Positions 49,121-62,100 are shown, counted from the stretch's first letter. The stretch is 64,000 nucleotides of DNA from Nemopilema nomurai (GCA_003864495.1 ML133422.1:1544420-1608419); one strand, 5' to 3'. The notes: generated by a model not told the origin, from the sequence alone. Made by a program: numbers and translations.

Positions 49121-49465
49121 CCAGTTTTTGCATGCTCAAAGTACTTTTTTGTCCGACACTTCTAAGAAATTGCAAACTTCCGAAAACGACCATAAGCTAA
49201 CACAATAAATAGCCAGTCGCGGATCCAAAACACTGGAGAGTGACATTCTTTGTAGACAGAAAGCTTTCTTATTCGGCTCTCCTAAAAGTGAGCTGTGAAA
49301 TTACGGTGATTGGTTATTTACAGACAATCATGCGCTCTTTTGTCACCTGATAGTGTTTTTGATTCGCAACTGGTTATTATTTTTGTCAGCTTTTGATCAT
49401 TTTCAAATGTTTGCATACTCTGAGGAGTGTTGGACGAAAAACTACTTAAAGCAAGTAAAAACTGG
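49121..49465. mobile_element. 345-bp foldback MITE (long imperfect palindrome)
   Basis: The left arm starts CCAGTTTTTGCATGCTC...TTTTTTGTCCGACAC. The right arm is its rough complement, GTGTTGGACGAAAAACTAC... to AGTAAAAACTGG. Inner blocks also pair (AATAGCCAGTCGCGGATC with GATTCGCAACTGGTTATT), so almost the whole element folds on itself around TGATTGG...CAATCA. Partial relatives lie at 9590-9705 and 18842-19000. No clear target duplication was seen. Confidence 0.8.
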
Positions 49466-49799
49466 TCCAGCTATTTCCAGCTATCGTGAAGTTTTGTACA
49501 AAGCATTTGTTTGATAATTTAGTAGCATCAGAATCCCCCCTGTCTATACACGATATCAAACAAGAGACACCTTAGATAGCGCTGAAGCCAAGAAGAAGTT
49601 TAATTGTTTGTAAATTGGTGAACACAAAGTGTTCATAGTATATGGTCCTGGGAACCTTGAACTTTTGATCCGTAGAAGAGATGAGTACGACCACCTGTTA
49701 AGCCCTGCTGCTGAAGGAAAGTTTTCGTTGCTGCGTGAAGCTGTTGATAATAAATCAAATCTAATGTAGAAGAATTCTACATAAAGCAACTATGAAACT

Positions 49800-52700
49800 A
49801 TGAAGAAACTTGAAAAGGTCTGCAGTATTTTTCTGGTTGGGATTTGTTTTGTTATTTTTTATGGAAATTCTGATGTCTTCGGAAGAACGGTACCCCGGAA
49901 ACAACATCACTGGCTGAAGCGACTGCACAAGAAGAACACGGTAACAGCGCCATATAGGCCTAAATTCGCAAACTTCAGAAATCTTGAACGGAGGTTCGAG
50001 ACGATAAGGGACCTTGGGAGCATCGTACGATGTAGGCTGCATTCGGATGAGACTACTTTAGTGACTGGTAAGTGACATTGAGCTCTGGTATCATTTAAAC
50101 AACACAAACAAGAACGTTACTCCACGACACATTGAATGGATGCACTGAAATGATAACAGCAATACAAATATTATTTTTAAATTAGCACTTATTCATCAAT
50201 TTCTACTTACAAAATGCTAATTGAGGGGCTGGTTCTTGCCAACAATATGAAGATAAGTTTTGTAAAAGAGAATCCTCAAAGCAGTTTCTGAGTTATCTGC
50301 TCTTAGTTTTAAATAAAGTTTTACTTTACCGGTAAGGTGCCAGTGAGTTGAAGGCTTCTTTTTCTGGATTCTGTCGATAATTTTTAGCTTCCTTTTTCTT
50401 TCAGGCAATTATTTCAAAGTTGATATAGTAGAATGTAATTTTATGAAATACACCATGTAAAACAAGAATTTTGCTTGACTTCTGATCTCTATCAGATCAA
50501 TTCACGCACCAATTCTGAAACGCACCAATTATAAAAGCCATTTGCTGGGGAGGACTTTAAGGAAAGGTTCATGGTGGTGAGCCACCTAAACTTTTCTAGG
50601 TTGAAAGAATGATTTTTTTCTTCTGAAAGACTATTTGGACTCTGTGGTCAGTTTCCATTACATCCTGAACGTCTTTCAGCTCTATTTTCATGTTCCACAT
50701 TGAGGTGCACTTTGTACCCTTGCTTTGCTCGAGTGCACTGTATTAAAGTTATATTCTCTAACCTAAATAGGATGAACTAAAAAACATTCATTCTCCAAGA
50801 CAAGTCAGCTGGGAGCAACCAAAATTGCTGCTATTCATTTGGATAGATGTTGCGAAAATCTATTTTTATTTAGTAATTTATTTTTGACAAGTTGTGGCTA
50901 AACGTTCTTCTGAAATTTAATTATGAAAACAGTTGCAACAATAGTTATTCTCAACCAAATCGTCTGGATGTAGAATAGTTGATATTGTATACTTTGAAAA
51001 TTAGTAAATATATTTCAAGTAGCATCTTTTTCCTTTAGGCAACAGTCTCATTTGCGGTGGCAAACGATACCACATCACACCCGAGGCGGCCAAGGATGCA
51101 GCAGTAACAGCACGGCAAACGATCTCATACGCCAATGATGGATCGCCACAGGATATATCTTCAACGATAAAGGCTGGGCTCTATGCTAGGCCAATTACGT
51201 CATTCTTAGGCGAGTCCATAGACTCCAAGTCTGCCTCGGGTCTAAACGAGCCTCATACTCGGTATCCATTTCTGGGAATATACGACAAAGGCATGCGAAA
51301 TGCAGACCCAGCACTCGTAGGCCGCTCAAAGGCCACGTCAGTCTCCTACGAGGATATGTATGACGACACGAGTAGTAACCAAGTGAAGAATTTCGGAAAC
51401 ATGGAGTTGAATGACATTAGCCAAGCAGTGAGGGGCGAGGAAGGACAGGATAACCAAGACAACTTCTATCGAGATTCCCAGTTACAAAATAAAGAACTCG
51501 GAGGGGGTGGTCTGACGCAGGGAGACAATAACCCCTTTGCACAATGTAAGTATTTTGTAAGTAAAATGTGGTTTTACCGTAAAGAAAATTCTATTATTGC
51601 TAGGGGTTATATCAACCAAAAGTATGATTGAAGCGCAATGGTAGGATGGAAGGTAAAGATGTCACTGGTTGGTGCCATAGTTCTCAGTAGCTTTAAAACT
51701 CCAGGAGCCCTTTCTCTACAAGTCTCAAGAAGTCCTTTCTCTATAAATCTCAATGCGCCTTTTCTCAAGGAGAATTTTCTCTGATGTTAACTTGCGTTTC
51801 ATTTTAGACTGGAAATCTCTAAAAAATAGCTTCTATTTAACAACACCAAGTCAATTAGCCGAAGGAGACCCCATTAGCAACAGCCAAACGCAAGCTTCTC
51901 AGACTGACAGCCTCGCAGGAAGAGCAGCAATTCAAAGAAGAGTCGCTAAGTATGCATCAACGAAAAAGAGTAGCATTCAGCAGAAACAAGATGGCAAGGC
52001 ATCCCACTCGCGAGAGGATATACCGAAGCCATCTTTGAAGGCCGTTGATGCGTCTAAAGCAACTAAAGATACCAAAGATACCGGTAAGAAGAGGTACTTC
52101 ATTTTCGGACCGCAATCCGGTCGCATGCCACTCGGTATGTTCGCCGGTGTTCCAGGCATAGGTCCTTGGCAGTACGGACGGAGGCAGGAGGCAATGATGA
52201 GGTCCGGGGAACTAATGGCAAGACAGAACCCCTTTCGAGTACCCCCTGCTCCGATAGAACCCCAGCCAGGGGATGTTAGATCATTTGGTGGACAGGCAGA
52301 ATGGGGAACGCGGGCCTCTCCAAGGTTTTATGATCCGGTTCTTGCTGGGAGCCCGATAAGGGCACCAATGAGTCCCATTTTTGCACAAATGAGAGCCAAC
52401 GAGTTCAATGGAGAGCCCGGCCGACCGATGAAAGGCAGGTTCCAATACGGTATACAGCCGGGAAACGGCCCACCCTTTCTAGGATTCGCATCAGTGCCGG
52501 TTATGGAACCTGTTCCGGTGAATGGCATGCAAGGAGGTCAACAGCAAGAATTTCCTGGTAACGGGCAAGAAGGGTCTCTTGGTGGGGCAGGGTTTTCCCC
52601 CGGGTTTCAGAGGGAGTTACCGAATCAGCAAGAGCTAGACGCGATTTCACACGCAGGGCTGCCTTTCAACACAGAGAATGGTCAGGACGCATTTGCGTAT

Positions 52701-53327
52701 CATCAGCCCGGTATACCAGGCTTGATCCAAGAGACCGAGCAGCATGTCCCCGAAGCACGTGGATCGGTCGGTCTCCCGGAAGGGGAAGAAAATTTCGGTT
52801 CAGCCGGGGCGGTGGAAAGCCTTCCACAAGCTGCATACCAGGAAAACACACTTGCTTCGAGCCGAACCATGGGTCTACAAGACGACGCAACCGGAGACTA
52901 TGAGAGAATGACCGGCCCAGAAAATTACGTACCCGCTCCGTTATACCGGCCACCTATGTATAATCCGCATGAGACAGAAGACTACTTTCCGGACGGAACC
53001 AACGCGAAAGTGAAAGAGGAAGAGAGAGAATATTTGAAAAAGAACGGCTACAGTGGTCAGGATAAGTCATACAGAGAAGACGCCCATGGGTCAGAAGGGG
53101 AGGCTGCGGAGATCTATCAGGACGAAGCTAAGCAGGAGCAAGATCGGGAAGAGGAGGAGGAGAGAAAACGGAATTTGAAGGAAACGAAAATCGACGTGAA
53201 TGGAAACAAGCTTGAAATTGGGGCTGACGGGAAATTCATGTTTACCAAGGAACACGTGGGGTTCGGGCCTATAACGGTGGAAGCGAAGACAGAGCGTTCT
53301 GCGCTCAAAGACCCCAGCGATGATTGA
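49800..53327 (+). CDS. Secreted 764-aa Pro/Gly/Gln-rich protein, unknown family
   Basis: Three exons: 49800-50067, 51039-51545, 51808-53327 (stop TGA); phases 1 and 1, all GT-AG. Residues about 1-28 are a signal peptide (VCSIFLVGICFVIFYGNSDVFG). Then a basic start (RKQHHWLKRLHKKN) leads to a middle with RYHITPEAAKDAAVTARQTI. A long low-complexity Pro/Gly/Met/Gln region follows (FGPQSGRMPLGMFAGVPGIG, PWQYGRRQEAMM). Then comes an acidic/Glu-Lys coiled stretch (QDREEEEERKRNLKE), and a short beta-like end, IDVNGNKLEIGADGKFMFTK. Only two cysteines remain near the start of the mature protein (VRC, LICGG). Dibasic KKR and GRR sites are present. It may be an extracellular matrix or precursor protein. 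I recognise no family. The exon 3 acceptor (CATTTTAG/ACTGG) was chosen because it alone keeps the frame. Confidence 0.8.
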
Positions 53328-55321
53328 CGATTGACCCCATGACGTGATTCCACTAAACAAGAATGGTTAACCGACTAAAGTGTCATGCTTTTTATTGGTT
53401 GGGCATTGTGATTAATGTAGTCTAACATGACACATGCTCGCGAGGTTTCATGGCTGCGCAATGGCTGGTGCGCACGCGGAGAAGTAGCATGTCAACAGCC
53501 AGAAACAACTAATTCATTTGCAGTTCAGAAAGATGGTTTGGTCTAAAGTGATGGTGGCGTCAGAGGGGGAGGGGGGTAAGTCCCTCGTCAGAGCTGCTAA
53601 GCCAAGCTATCAAATAATATACAGAAAAGATCTATGAACTTGAAGGAGATTATTTTGTTATAAAAGCCGTTTTTTACAAAAAAAACATTAATCGAGCTCA
53701 AAGCAGCTGCTAATTTTTGCTGGTTAATTCATGTTTTGTCATGATTTCTGTGTAACTGCATCCAGTTGCAATTGCAATTTCTATTTTTCTTTCTAAATTG
53801 CCTAACACAATAGCCCCTTCCCCCGTCGGAGGGCGAGCCTCCTCCGTCGGGGACTCCTGGCGCCACATGTAGATTGCCTACCTACCTAGTGTATTAGGAC
53901 GTTTGATTGATCCTTGGAATCTCAATGCAATATTTCGAAGGAACTGCCTGAGATGCCATGAGGAAGTCGAGACGCTCGAAAATGGGCGAGAAGAGCTGGA
54001 GAATTATCGGAAAACGCGGCAATGTTGCGGAAACCCGCAGATACCCGCGTAGTTAACTGGACACACGGGATTTTGCATGAACGGTGTAGCCTCTTATGCT
54101 ACTTAGTTGTTCTGATTAAAAATTAAAAATTATGAAGGTTAAATATTTTCATCGTTAAAACATTATTGTAAATACTTCTAGATGAATGATTATTGAATAT
54201 CTGATTCAACTTGTCCAAGCTCTGCCAATCCAATATATCAAGCAGACCTATCATAGAATGGGAAAATTAATCCCAATATGTTTTGTTAAAAAAGTTCTAA
54301 GAACAAGCTAACAAAATAACAAATGTAAAAAACTAGACGTAATAAAAGTTTATATTAGGCCTTTAAAATTAACTTAACTGTGTGCACAAAAAAGAAAGTG
54401 CTTTCTCAACTTGTTTTAGGGATAGAACTATCAAGGCAGTACCGATGTATCCAAGAGGTGAAATGAAATATTGCAGTGTAGAACTAGTTTTCCACAAGAA
54501 ACGATTCTGGCTGCGGTAGCAGGAGGTGTTTTTATTTTCTGACTTTGGATTTTCAGTCAAAGATATTTGAAGTAAATTCTACAACATTTATGTTTGTGAA
54601 TCTTTATTCAAAAGCAAGAAAATAATTCTTTAAAACAATAAACATTTGGTTACAGCTTTATTATTATTACGATTTTCTGATTTTATGACTAGAGCAATAA
54701 GACAGTTAAATATGGACGACATTGAAAATTCAAATGCTGATAGATAAATATAGTTAAGACAGATCTTATTAATGCTTTTCAAATTTAAATCAACAGAATT
54801 AAACTTTAAAAGAATTTAGTAAATTTGATTTTTAAAATGGAAATTACTTAACTGGAAATGCTATTCAGGAAGAGAACAGAGTTTTCAAGTATTTATTTCA
54901 AGGTAAAAAGTTGTGGAAAGTAGGCTACAATTTTTCAGCAGTTTAAAAGCAAAATTAAAAAGCAAGTTTGTCGCAGTTACTTTTAACCTACACTGGGAAG
55001 ACTTTTCAAATGGGATCGCAAGCCTAGACCCAGACTGCCAAAAAGTAGTCTATCAGCATTTCTACTGCTGTAGTATTTGAAATGCATTTTAATGTGAAGA
55101 CTGGGTCCAAGTTACGTCACAATCTGAGTGAATCAAGGACGTAGCTCTACCTTGGTGTGCACAGAGAGGTACTTTGTACTGACAGACAGAAGGAGTCCTT
55201 CTATCTCAGTATTTTTATTGTTTTGACAAAGTTTGGAAAACTTTCCAACAGTTTGGTCGTCTGCGATTGCGAGAAACAAAACCTTACCGATATGTCAATC
55301 TTCCACCGCTATGCCATAATT
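53328..55321. other. Intergenic stretch between two convergent genes
   Basis: 3' flanks of the secreted 764-aa gene and the Dickkopf-like gene. No exon recognised. A GC-rich palindrome, CCCCGTCGGAGGGCGAGCCTCCTCCGTCGG, spans about 53822-53851 (longest quoted unit: CGAGCCTCCTCCGTCGG). Confidence 0.35.
55213..55218 (-). other. Probable polyadenylation signal of the Dickkopf-like gene
   Basis: AATAAA on the minus strand about 105 nt beyond the stop at 55322-55324. Confidence 0.45.
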
Positions 55322-57936
55322 TCAAGGCTTCTTCATGCAAACTTCGTGGTTCCCTTCGACTCTATAAAAGAAATAGAGCATCAAAAAAGGAGCCTAAGAA
55401 AGTTAGACAGTACATTGGAAGGAGTATCGTTAGAAAAAGACTGCTGCATTTTGTTCTGTAAGTTGTATTGGCTGTGTTGAATAAATAAGGAAGATTGGAC
55501 GTACCCTCTTTGAACGCATTTTAGGCCACCCTTGCATGGTCCACACTCAGGTTTATGGTCGCCAATCCAGATTTTTCGAAACAAAACCGGAGAGCATTGA
55601 TGGAACTCCGATAATTTTGGCTTGCAAATCGAATGTTCATCATCAACAGTTGGTTCTAGAACACAGCACGCCTCCCCAGCACACTCGCTGTCCTTTTCGC
55701 AGAACGCCCCTGAAAAACAAGCCCACTCGAATACAATATGAATATTAGTCTCTGCATCAAAACGAGGCCCAGCACAAAAGATAACATCCTGCAATTCAAC
55801 GGTCTGCTTGCGAGCGATAACCCATAGTCTAACCACAGTACTTTACAGGACTGTGCCATAAATAGCATATTCTACGTCTATTGCACATTTAAAGCATACT
55901 CAAAACCAATTGGATGTACAATGTCAACCATGTCTTACTGTGGGAAATAAGTTTACTACAAGATCATAAAACGTGATTTTAAATAAACCACGAGATCGAA
56001 TCTTTCTGCAAAGGAATCCTTCTTACATGATAAGGAATTTCTCTCAATTGACAATTGATCTAATGCACCCTTTGTCACAAAATTTCTACCCTGGTTACCA
56101 GACCCACTTTATATAAAAAAATAGAGTCTGGTATCCAGGGTACAAAAGTTCGAGCTTGGAAGTGATAAGAGAAGCAGAGAAGCGGAGGAGTGGTTCTTAC
56201 AAAACATTTATTGCTTTACCTGGACTCCCCTTTGGCTTATCTTCGCATCTTCCATAAACACACTCCATTTTGTTACAGCACTGCTCTCGGTGAGTGCACG
56301 CGTGTTTGTTGCGATGGCAATCCACGCACACGTACATTCTGCAGTAATGTCCGTCCGGACACTTCTTTTTGTCGTCACACTCCGGCTCGTAGTAGTGGGG
56401 GCCGATGATCTGAAACAGGCCAGTTTGGAGATTTCTGAATTGCCCCCTTATATTACCAATTGTAACGAGACAAAAAAACAGACCCAATTCGGAGAGACAT
56501 TTATATAAATAGCAGCGTTTTTAGGAACTACGAAAAAATCAGGATTATGAATTTCCATGGACTGGGTGGCTTTGCAAGTATTCTAAAGAAGCGCCATCTG
56601 CAATCTGAAAGATTTGGAGGGAGAGGGATGCTTGCGAGTGGGAGGGGGAAGGTAGGTATAATGAAACTTATCCTTGACCCACAACAATTCAGCAGACATT
56701 ATTGAGTCCCATGAAAATAATTCCATAGACACGACGCCTTAATCAGCATTACAATCCATCACCCACCTCATGCTTTTTCTTCGCATTTACATCTTTGCCA
56801 CTGGCTGATGTACTGTTCACTGCATTTGCAGTTTGTTCGTTGGTCCCTTCTGCTGAGGAAGCATTTTTCATCTCCTGTGCAGTGGCGTTTACCAACTTCG
56901 CAGTTTCAGCCGTCGTATTAGCAATTTCGTCCAGGGTATCGAGAAAGTCTTTCAGCCTTGAGTCACCGCCTCCTTCCTGCTGCCTCTCTCCCAGGTCCGT
57001 GCCATTGCCCCCAGCCGTGCGGTTCAAGGGCAGTGTTTGGCGGCTAGCAAACCGTGACCCATTTGTGTTGTCAACAATACCCACAATTGAGGCCCCCAAA
57101 TTTGGCACTTGGGGGCTTCTTTGGGTCGCATTATCAGATTCATTGCCACTCGATACTTGCGAACCAGTTGTACTAGAGACATTGCCATTTGACTCATCCT
57201 TTCCCAACATATTTGGCACTTTCAGATCCGTTATCATGTTGGAACTGGATGCACGAGTATCTGGCCTCTCCTCCACATTTGAAGAATTTCCCTCCGTATT
57301 AACCGCAGACCCGTTGTTATTCTGGGTTTCCCCGAAAACAGCTGCCCCCATTTGGGGCACCTTTAAATCTGTTATGATATTGGTAGTTGCGCTACGAGCT
57401 TTATTTGACTCACCCTCCTTGGATGCCGGCCCCTCGCTTTGTGAAGCGACTTTATTCGCCTCCCCTTCACTTCCATCATGATATGATTTGTGCTCTGAAC
57501 TTGTCAGGTTTCCCGTTATTTCGATAACCTGTGTTGCATTATCCGGGCTTTTATCTTGTAGTGTTTTCTTGTAGCCAACTTTGACTTCCTTTAGACTAAC
57601 GTCTCGCTTTTTAGGCCCATTGATGTCTGCTACTCCCGCAGCCTTGCTACTTTGGTAGCCTTCGACTTGCCCAACAAGAGATCTTCTTTTACCTTTAACA
57701 TCAACACTCTTATTATCAACTTTCTCGCCCTTCGTAACTGGCAATGTGGTGTTTTTCAGCGAGGATTCTTTAGCTATGGCGGTACTATTGCTGGTTTTCT
57801 CGGAGTTTTTCTTCGGCTTTCGTCTCGAGATTCCGTACAGTCCTTTGCGATGCCCTGGTCCATTAAGTGACGCCAAACAATCCAAAACACACCAAGCAAG
57901 ACATAAAAATAGTAACAACGTCCATCTATTCAGCAT
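55322..57936 (-). CDS. Dickkopf-3-like secreted protein with extended N-terminus
   Basis: Four exons: 56767-57936, 56220-56409, 55505-55709, 55322-55361. They encode 534 aa; phases 0, 1 and 2. A signal peptide (1-22) is followed by a Ser/Asn/Lys-rich region to residue 390 with about 17 N-glycosylation sequons and a repeated ITDLKVP motif (186-196, 233-243; weaker at 274-281). CRD1 (401-445) has ten cysteines, ending CCNKMECVYGRC as in DKK CRD1. CRD2 (457-530) has ten cysteines in the colipase-like pattern FCEKDSEC...ACC...IC...C...C-PC...C...VC. The single basic cluster between the CRDs and the short linker are nearest to DKK3. Dickkopfs are extracellular modulators of Wnt receptors. At 534 aa it is much longer than human DKK3 (350 aa), owing to the N-terminal region. 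CRD2 also resembles prokineticins, but CRD1 plus CRD2 decides for Dickkopf. Confidence 0.9.
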
Positions 57937-59178
57937 ATTTGCCTTTTACTCCAGTGAGAGCAAAATCTAGTGTTGGCTCGTTAACCTTCGCTAAGTCAAG
58001 TTAGCATGACTTTACTGAGGCGTAACTTCGAAGACACTATAGAACCAGCTTCAGGTACCAGTTTCAAAGAGCAATATCGTCTGATCTTTTTATCTTCTCA
58101 AAGAAAGAAAGATTAGGCTCTGGTTTTTCAATACAACGAGGTGGAGATGATGCTCAAAGGAGGAGCACTGGGGTAGGGGGAATGAGGTCATAGCCGGGGG
58201 TACTGGATGGGGGTAAAGAGACCAGGGATTCAAGTAGCGACGAATAAGGTTGTTAAAGACAGTTGATTTTTGGAGCACAGAAAAAGGGTTGGTTTCAAAT
58301 ATCAAGAGGGGTTATACAATTTGCATTGAATGGGGGGGGGATGTAGTGCGGGGTGGTGTAGATATGATCAATAGCTATAATCAAATGACATTTGCATTAT
58401 TTTTTTTGGAGGGGGGGGGGGGGGGGGTAGGGGGATGAAAAAAAGGAAAAGTTTCACATACTGAATAAGTGTAGTGACCTGCTATGTTTGATGCGTAAAT
58501 AGGATATCTGGAATAGACTGCTGGTCTCTTGTGGTTGGGACTCACTCAGATTTCAATACCGAAATGCCCTGGGCATAAAGTGCTAAAAGAATCGTTTTCA
58601 ACAGGAAAGCTTGTTCTTTAGTGAACGATTTGGGAACATTTTACGTTTGAAAGAAAACAAAGAGATAGTCTAGTCGATCGTTAAATCAAAGTAAGAACTG
58701 GTGAGAAGAAATTTATTCCACAGTCGCTGCGATCAAATAGCACTATTGCACTTCCTTCACATGATTTCGAAGAGATGGACTCTTTGGTAAGGAAAATCCA
58801 GCCATACAGTTATACAGTTATTCAGCAATAGACATATCTAATGACACCATACATATAAGGTCAAGACGCTCAAAAAAGTCAAAGCATTTTTAGCACATAA
58901 ACTGTTTACTTCGCTTACAGACTATTCCCTAAAATTTACAAGAGATGAAAGATGAATCTTTGAGGCAATAATGATATTCTCTATTATATTTTTATTACCT
59001 ACCGTTACCCACCCCTAATTCCATATTAAATAATTTGTTTAAACTTGAAAAATCTAATCATAGCGAAATTCGTTTTATGCTACTAACATGAAAATTAATT
59101 AATAATCTTTCTGTGTCTATAAATAATACAATTTCCATTCTATTTTGCAACCATTTCCTAAATCTTCCCTACTAGACA
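57937..59178. other. Intergenic stretch with G-runs
   Basis: Upstream of the Dickkopf-like gene and downstream of the golgin. It contains G-tracts at about 58330-58339 and 58411-58437 (more than 12 G in a row) that could form quadruplex DNA. AATAAA on the minus strand at about 58990-58996 may end the golgin transcript. Confidence 0.45.
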
Positions 59179-62100
59179 TTATGTAAAAAGTCCATAAATT
59201 GACATGAAAGCCAAAACATGAATTGCCAAAAGATAGGCCATCAAAAGTACTCTTCTCACAGGAAGCATCCCTCTGGAAATAAAAAGATTTTATCATTCAG
59301 TACAGACAATGTCAAAAATACTTTAGTACTGAGTAATGCGTCAGGTATTTAGATGCAAAGTTCTGTAGGTTGACGTGGTAATGGATTCATAGAGGTGAGA
59401 TAAGAATAAATGTTTTAAAAAATCGTGTTCAGCCAATATAAGAATATTATAACTTCTTGAGGAAACTAAAACGTGTGGTGACGTCATTTAAAAAAGAGCA
59501 ATTCAGGTATGAAACATTCAGACAGCAAACGGCTTACCTTTGTCTTCCAAGAAAACCGGACAACAAAGATCTTGCTCTGGTTTTGAATCCTGAAACAAAA
59601 AAGGTAAAGTATGAGGATTATAACAAGATTTATAGCTTGAGGATTAAGAGAAATTAAGAAGGAATCAGCCAGTACAGATATCTGCATCCTGACTTGGTGT
59701 GAGTGGAAGTTTTTTAACCCCAACGAAATACTTTATTAATCATACTTGAATTCTCAGGAATATGATTAATCAATAGTTTGTTCATATCAGTATTTATCAG
59801 GGAGTAGATTCTATGATTGAAGGCATCAATAAATTCTAGGATCTGAGGTATGAATAGATTCTACAACCTAATGCATGAATAGATACTACGATTGAAGCAT
59901 GTATCTTTGTTGGCACCAAGCTTTGGAAATAAAACAGGATTTCAGAAGACTACTCACGCATTCCAGATGTACTGTACTTCATTAGCCGCTGAGCACTAGT
60001 TCCAGGCCTTGCAGATTCAATACTAGGTCCATCATCGTCAATATTGATCAAAAACTAAGAGAAAGAGAGATAGATTGCTAAACATATCTGCAGATGCAAA
60101 GTAGGGCAAGAGAGAAACTTAAGAGCCCTCAAGACGACAAAAGCAGTAAAAGAGTATGTGGAAAAATTATGAGGTTCGATAATGTTGGAATTTGGGTTTT
60201 AAAATTATCTGCATCTCAGGTTAACAGCGACTTAACAGATACAGAGAACAGAAGCCATGCACACTGCTGAAACATCAATTTTAGAGATGAAAACAATGGG
60301 TCTTATTCATAAAAAGGTGATCAAATTATCTGAATTTAGCTTATGCATAAATGATCATAACGGACTTCGTATTGCAAACTACGACTGGAATGGCGTTTTT
60401 GAGAAAAGAGCTACCTCGCGACTTCCCCGTCTACCAGCGAATGGTTCTTCACCCTCAAAATGGCCTTGCTGTTTGAGTAGTTCTTCTAGATCAATACATC
60501 GGTCCTTCCAGGTTTGCAGAGAGTCCTAAAGGGGGATTGAAGCCAAACTCAAGTAGATATCATAATAGCCTACGTATGCTTCAAAGATATATGCCTGCCT
60601 TAGATACATCATTAACAATATAAAATATCGAATACATGCGATTAAAATGCAATGACCTGGCAATTATCAAAGCTGACATGAACAACAAATCCACCTTTAA
60701 ACAGACTCAATATCAGTGTCATTCAATTTAGAACTGCCACTTGATACTCTGACAAATATCTGTAAATTATACACATTCAAAGCTACCCAAAAATATAGAG
60801 AGATATGAACATTAAGGCCTACCTCAAGCATCAAGATTTGCTCCCTTGCTTCTTCTAATTCGCCATTACCATCACTCAGCCTTAAATTACAAGGTTGAAT
60901 GTTACAGGGTGGACATGTTTACAAAAGCCCCTATTTTAAAAACCTTCTTTATTACCCTATGTTTCATGAATGTGACTGTTTAATCGGCCTAATAGAGTTT
61001 CCGATGTATTGTGGTTGAAAAGAAGATGCAGAAAGGTCCAGTTGTCGATAACAAGGCAAAGGAGGTTAGCAAAATCCGAAGTGCTTATAAGTAAAGAATA
61101 TATTGAAACAACGCCCACCTTTCGACCGGAGACAAACTTCTGGCGTCTATATCAATCACGGAGCTTGGTGTTGCCACGGGCAACATAGGCTGGAAAAGAG
61201 GTAAATCATTCAATAATAAAAATGGCTGAAAGCAAAACCACGTGATCATAGAATGTAGGACATGATAAATCTGTACCATTGAAGATGTTGTTGCTGAAAT
61301 TCCTTTACTCTCACAATATAAAATTCACATCCCAGAGCTGATAAGAGCTATGTAGCACTGCAGCAATCTTGCAAAATATTCTCTTAACAACAAAGAAGAA
61401 AGTCAAATGATGTACAAATTCAGAAATATTCAAAGAAAGTAGCATTGAATAGCTTATACCTGTTGTGGATTTTGCTTCTGTGCGGCTGACAATATCAACT
61501 CAGTAAGCTCAGTTTGCAAGTTCCCAAGCATCATCTTTGAAGAGTCTGCAAATCCGCTGGCTTCCTTCTTCAGCGCCTCAAAATCGCCTTTGATGCCCTT
61601 CACCTTAGCACTGTAATCGTGCAACGTATCCGGATGTTCTGACTTCTCGGCCAAACTCCCTTGTCGTTGTACATGTTCCAGCTTAGCTGTCAGCTCTGCT
61701 ACCTTCAAGTCTCTCTCCCGCTTGCTTCTCTCCATCGCGAACAACTCTCTCGTAAGTTGTGAAACCTTCAACTCAAAATTCTCTGTTAATTGTTCCTTTT
61801 CACGCATGAACTGGCTCACTTGCAAGCTCAATCTTTCAATATCGCCAGTCACCTTCTCACTATCGCCATTGCCTGCCAATAACTCAGTTTCCTTAGCCCT
61901 CGTATTCCAATGCTCCTTTTCTTTCGTTAAATGATCTGTAAAAACACGGATTTCCTGCAGCTCTCTATCCTTAGACAGCATATCTGAATATATACCTGCT
62001 TTTTCTTGATGCATCTCATCGACCACCTTCTCCATCTCCGCTTTGATGCCGTTGGATAGCTCTTGGCTGGATCGCTTCGATGTCTCTAGATCCCGCTTCA

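Noticed and set aside
55505..55709. Prokineticin or MIT-type toxin identity for the cysteine-rich exon
   Set aside because: The ten-cysteine fold is shared, but the exon splices after a Dickkopf CRD1, so Dickkopf is the better call.
56795..57481. 228-codon plus-strand frame
   Set aside because: It is antisense to the Dickkopf-like exon 1, whose frame has a signal peptide and splices to two canonical CRDs.
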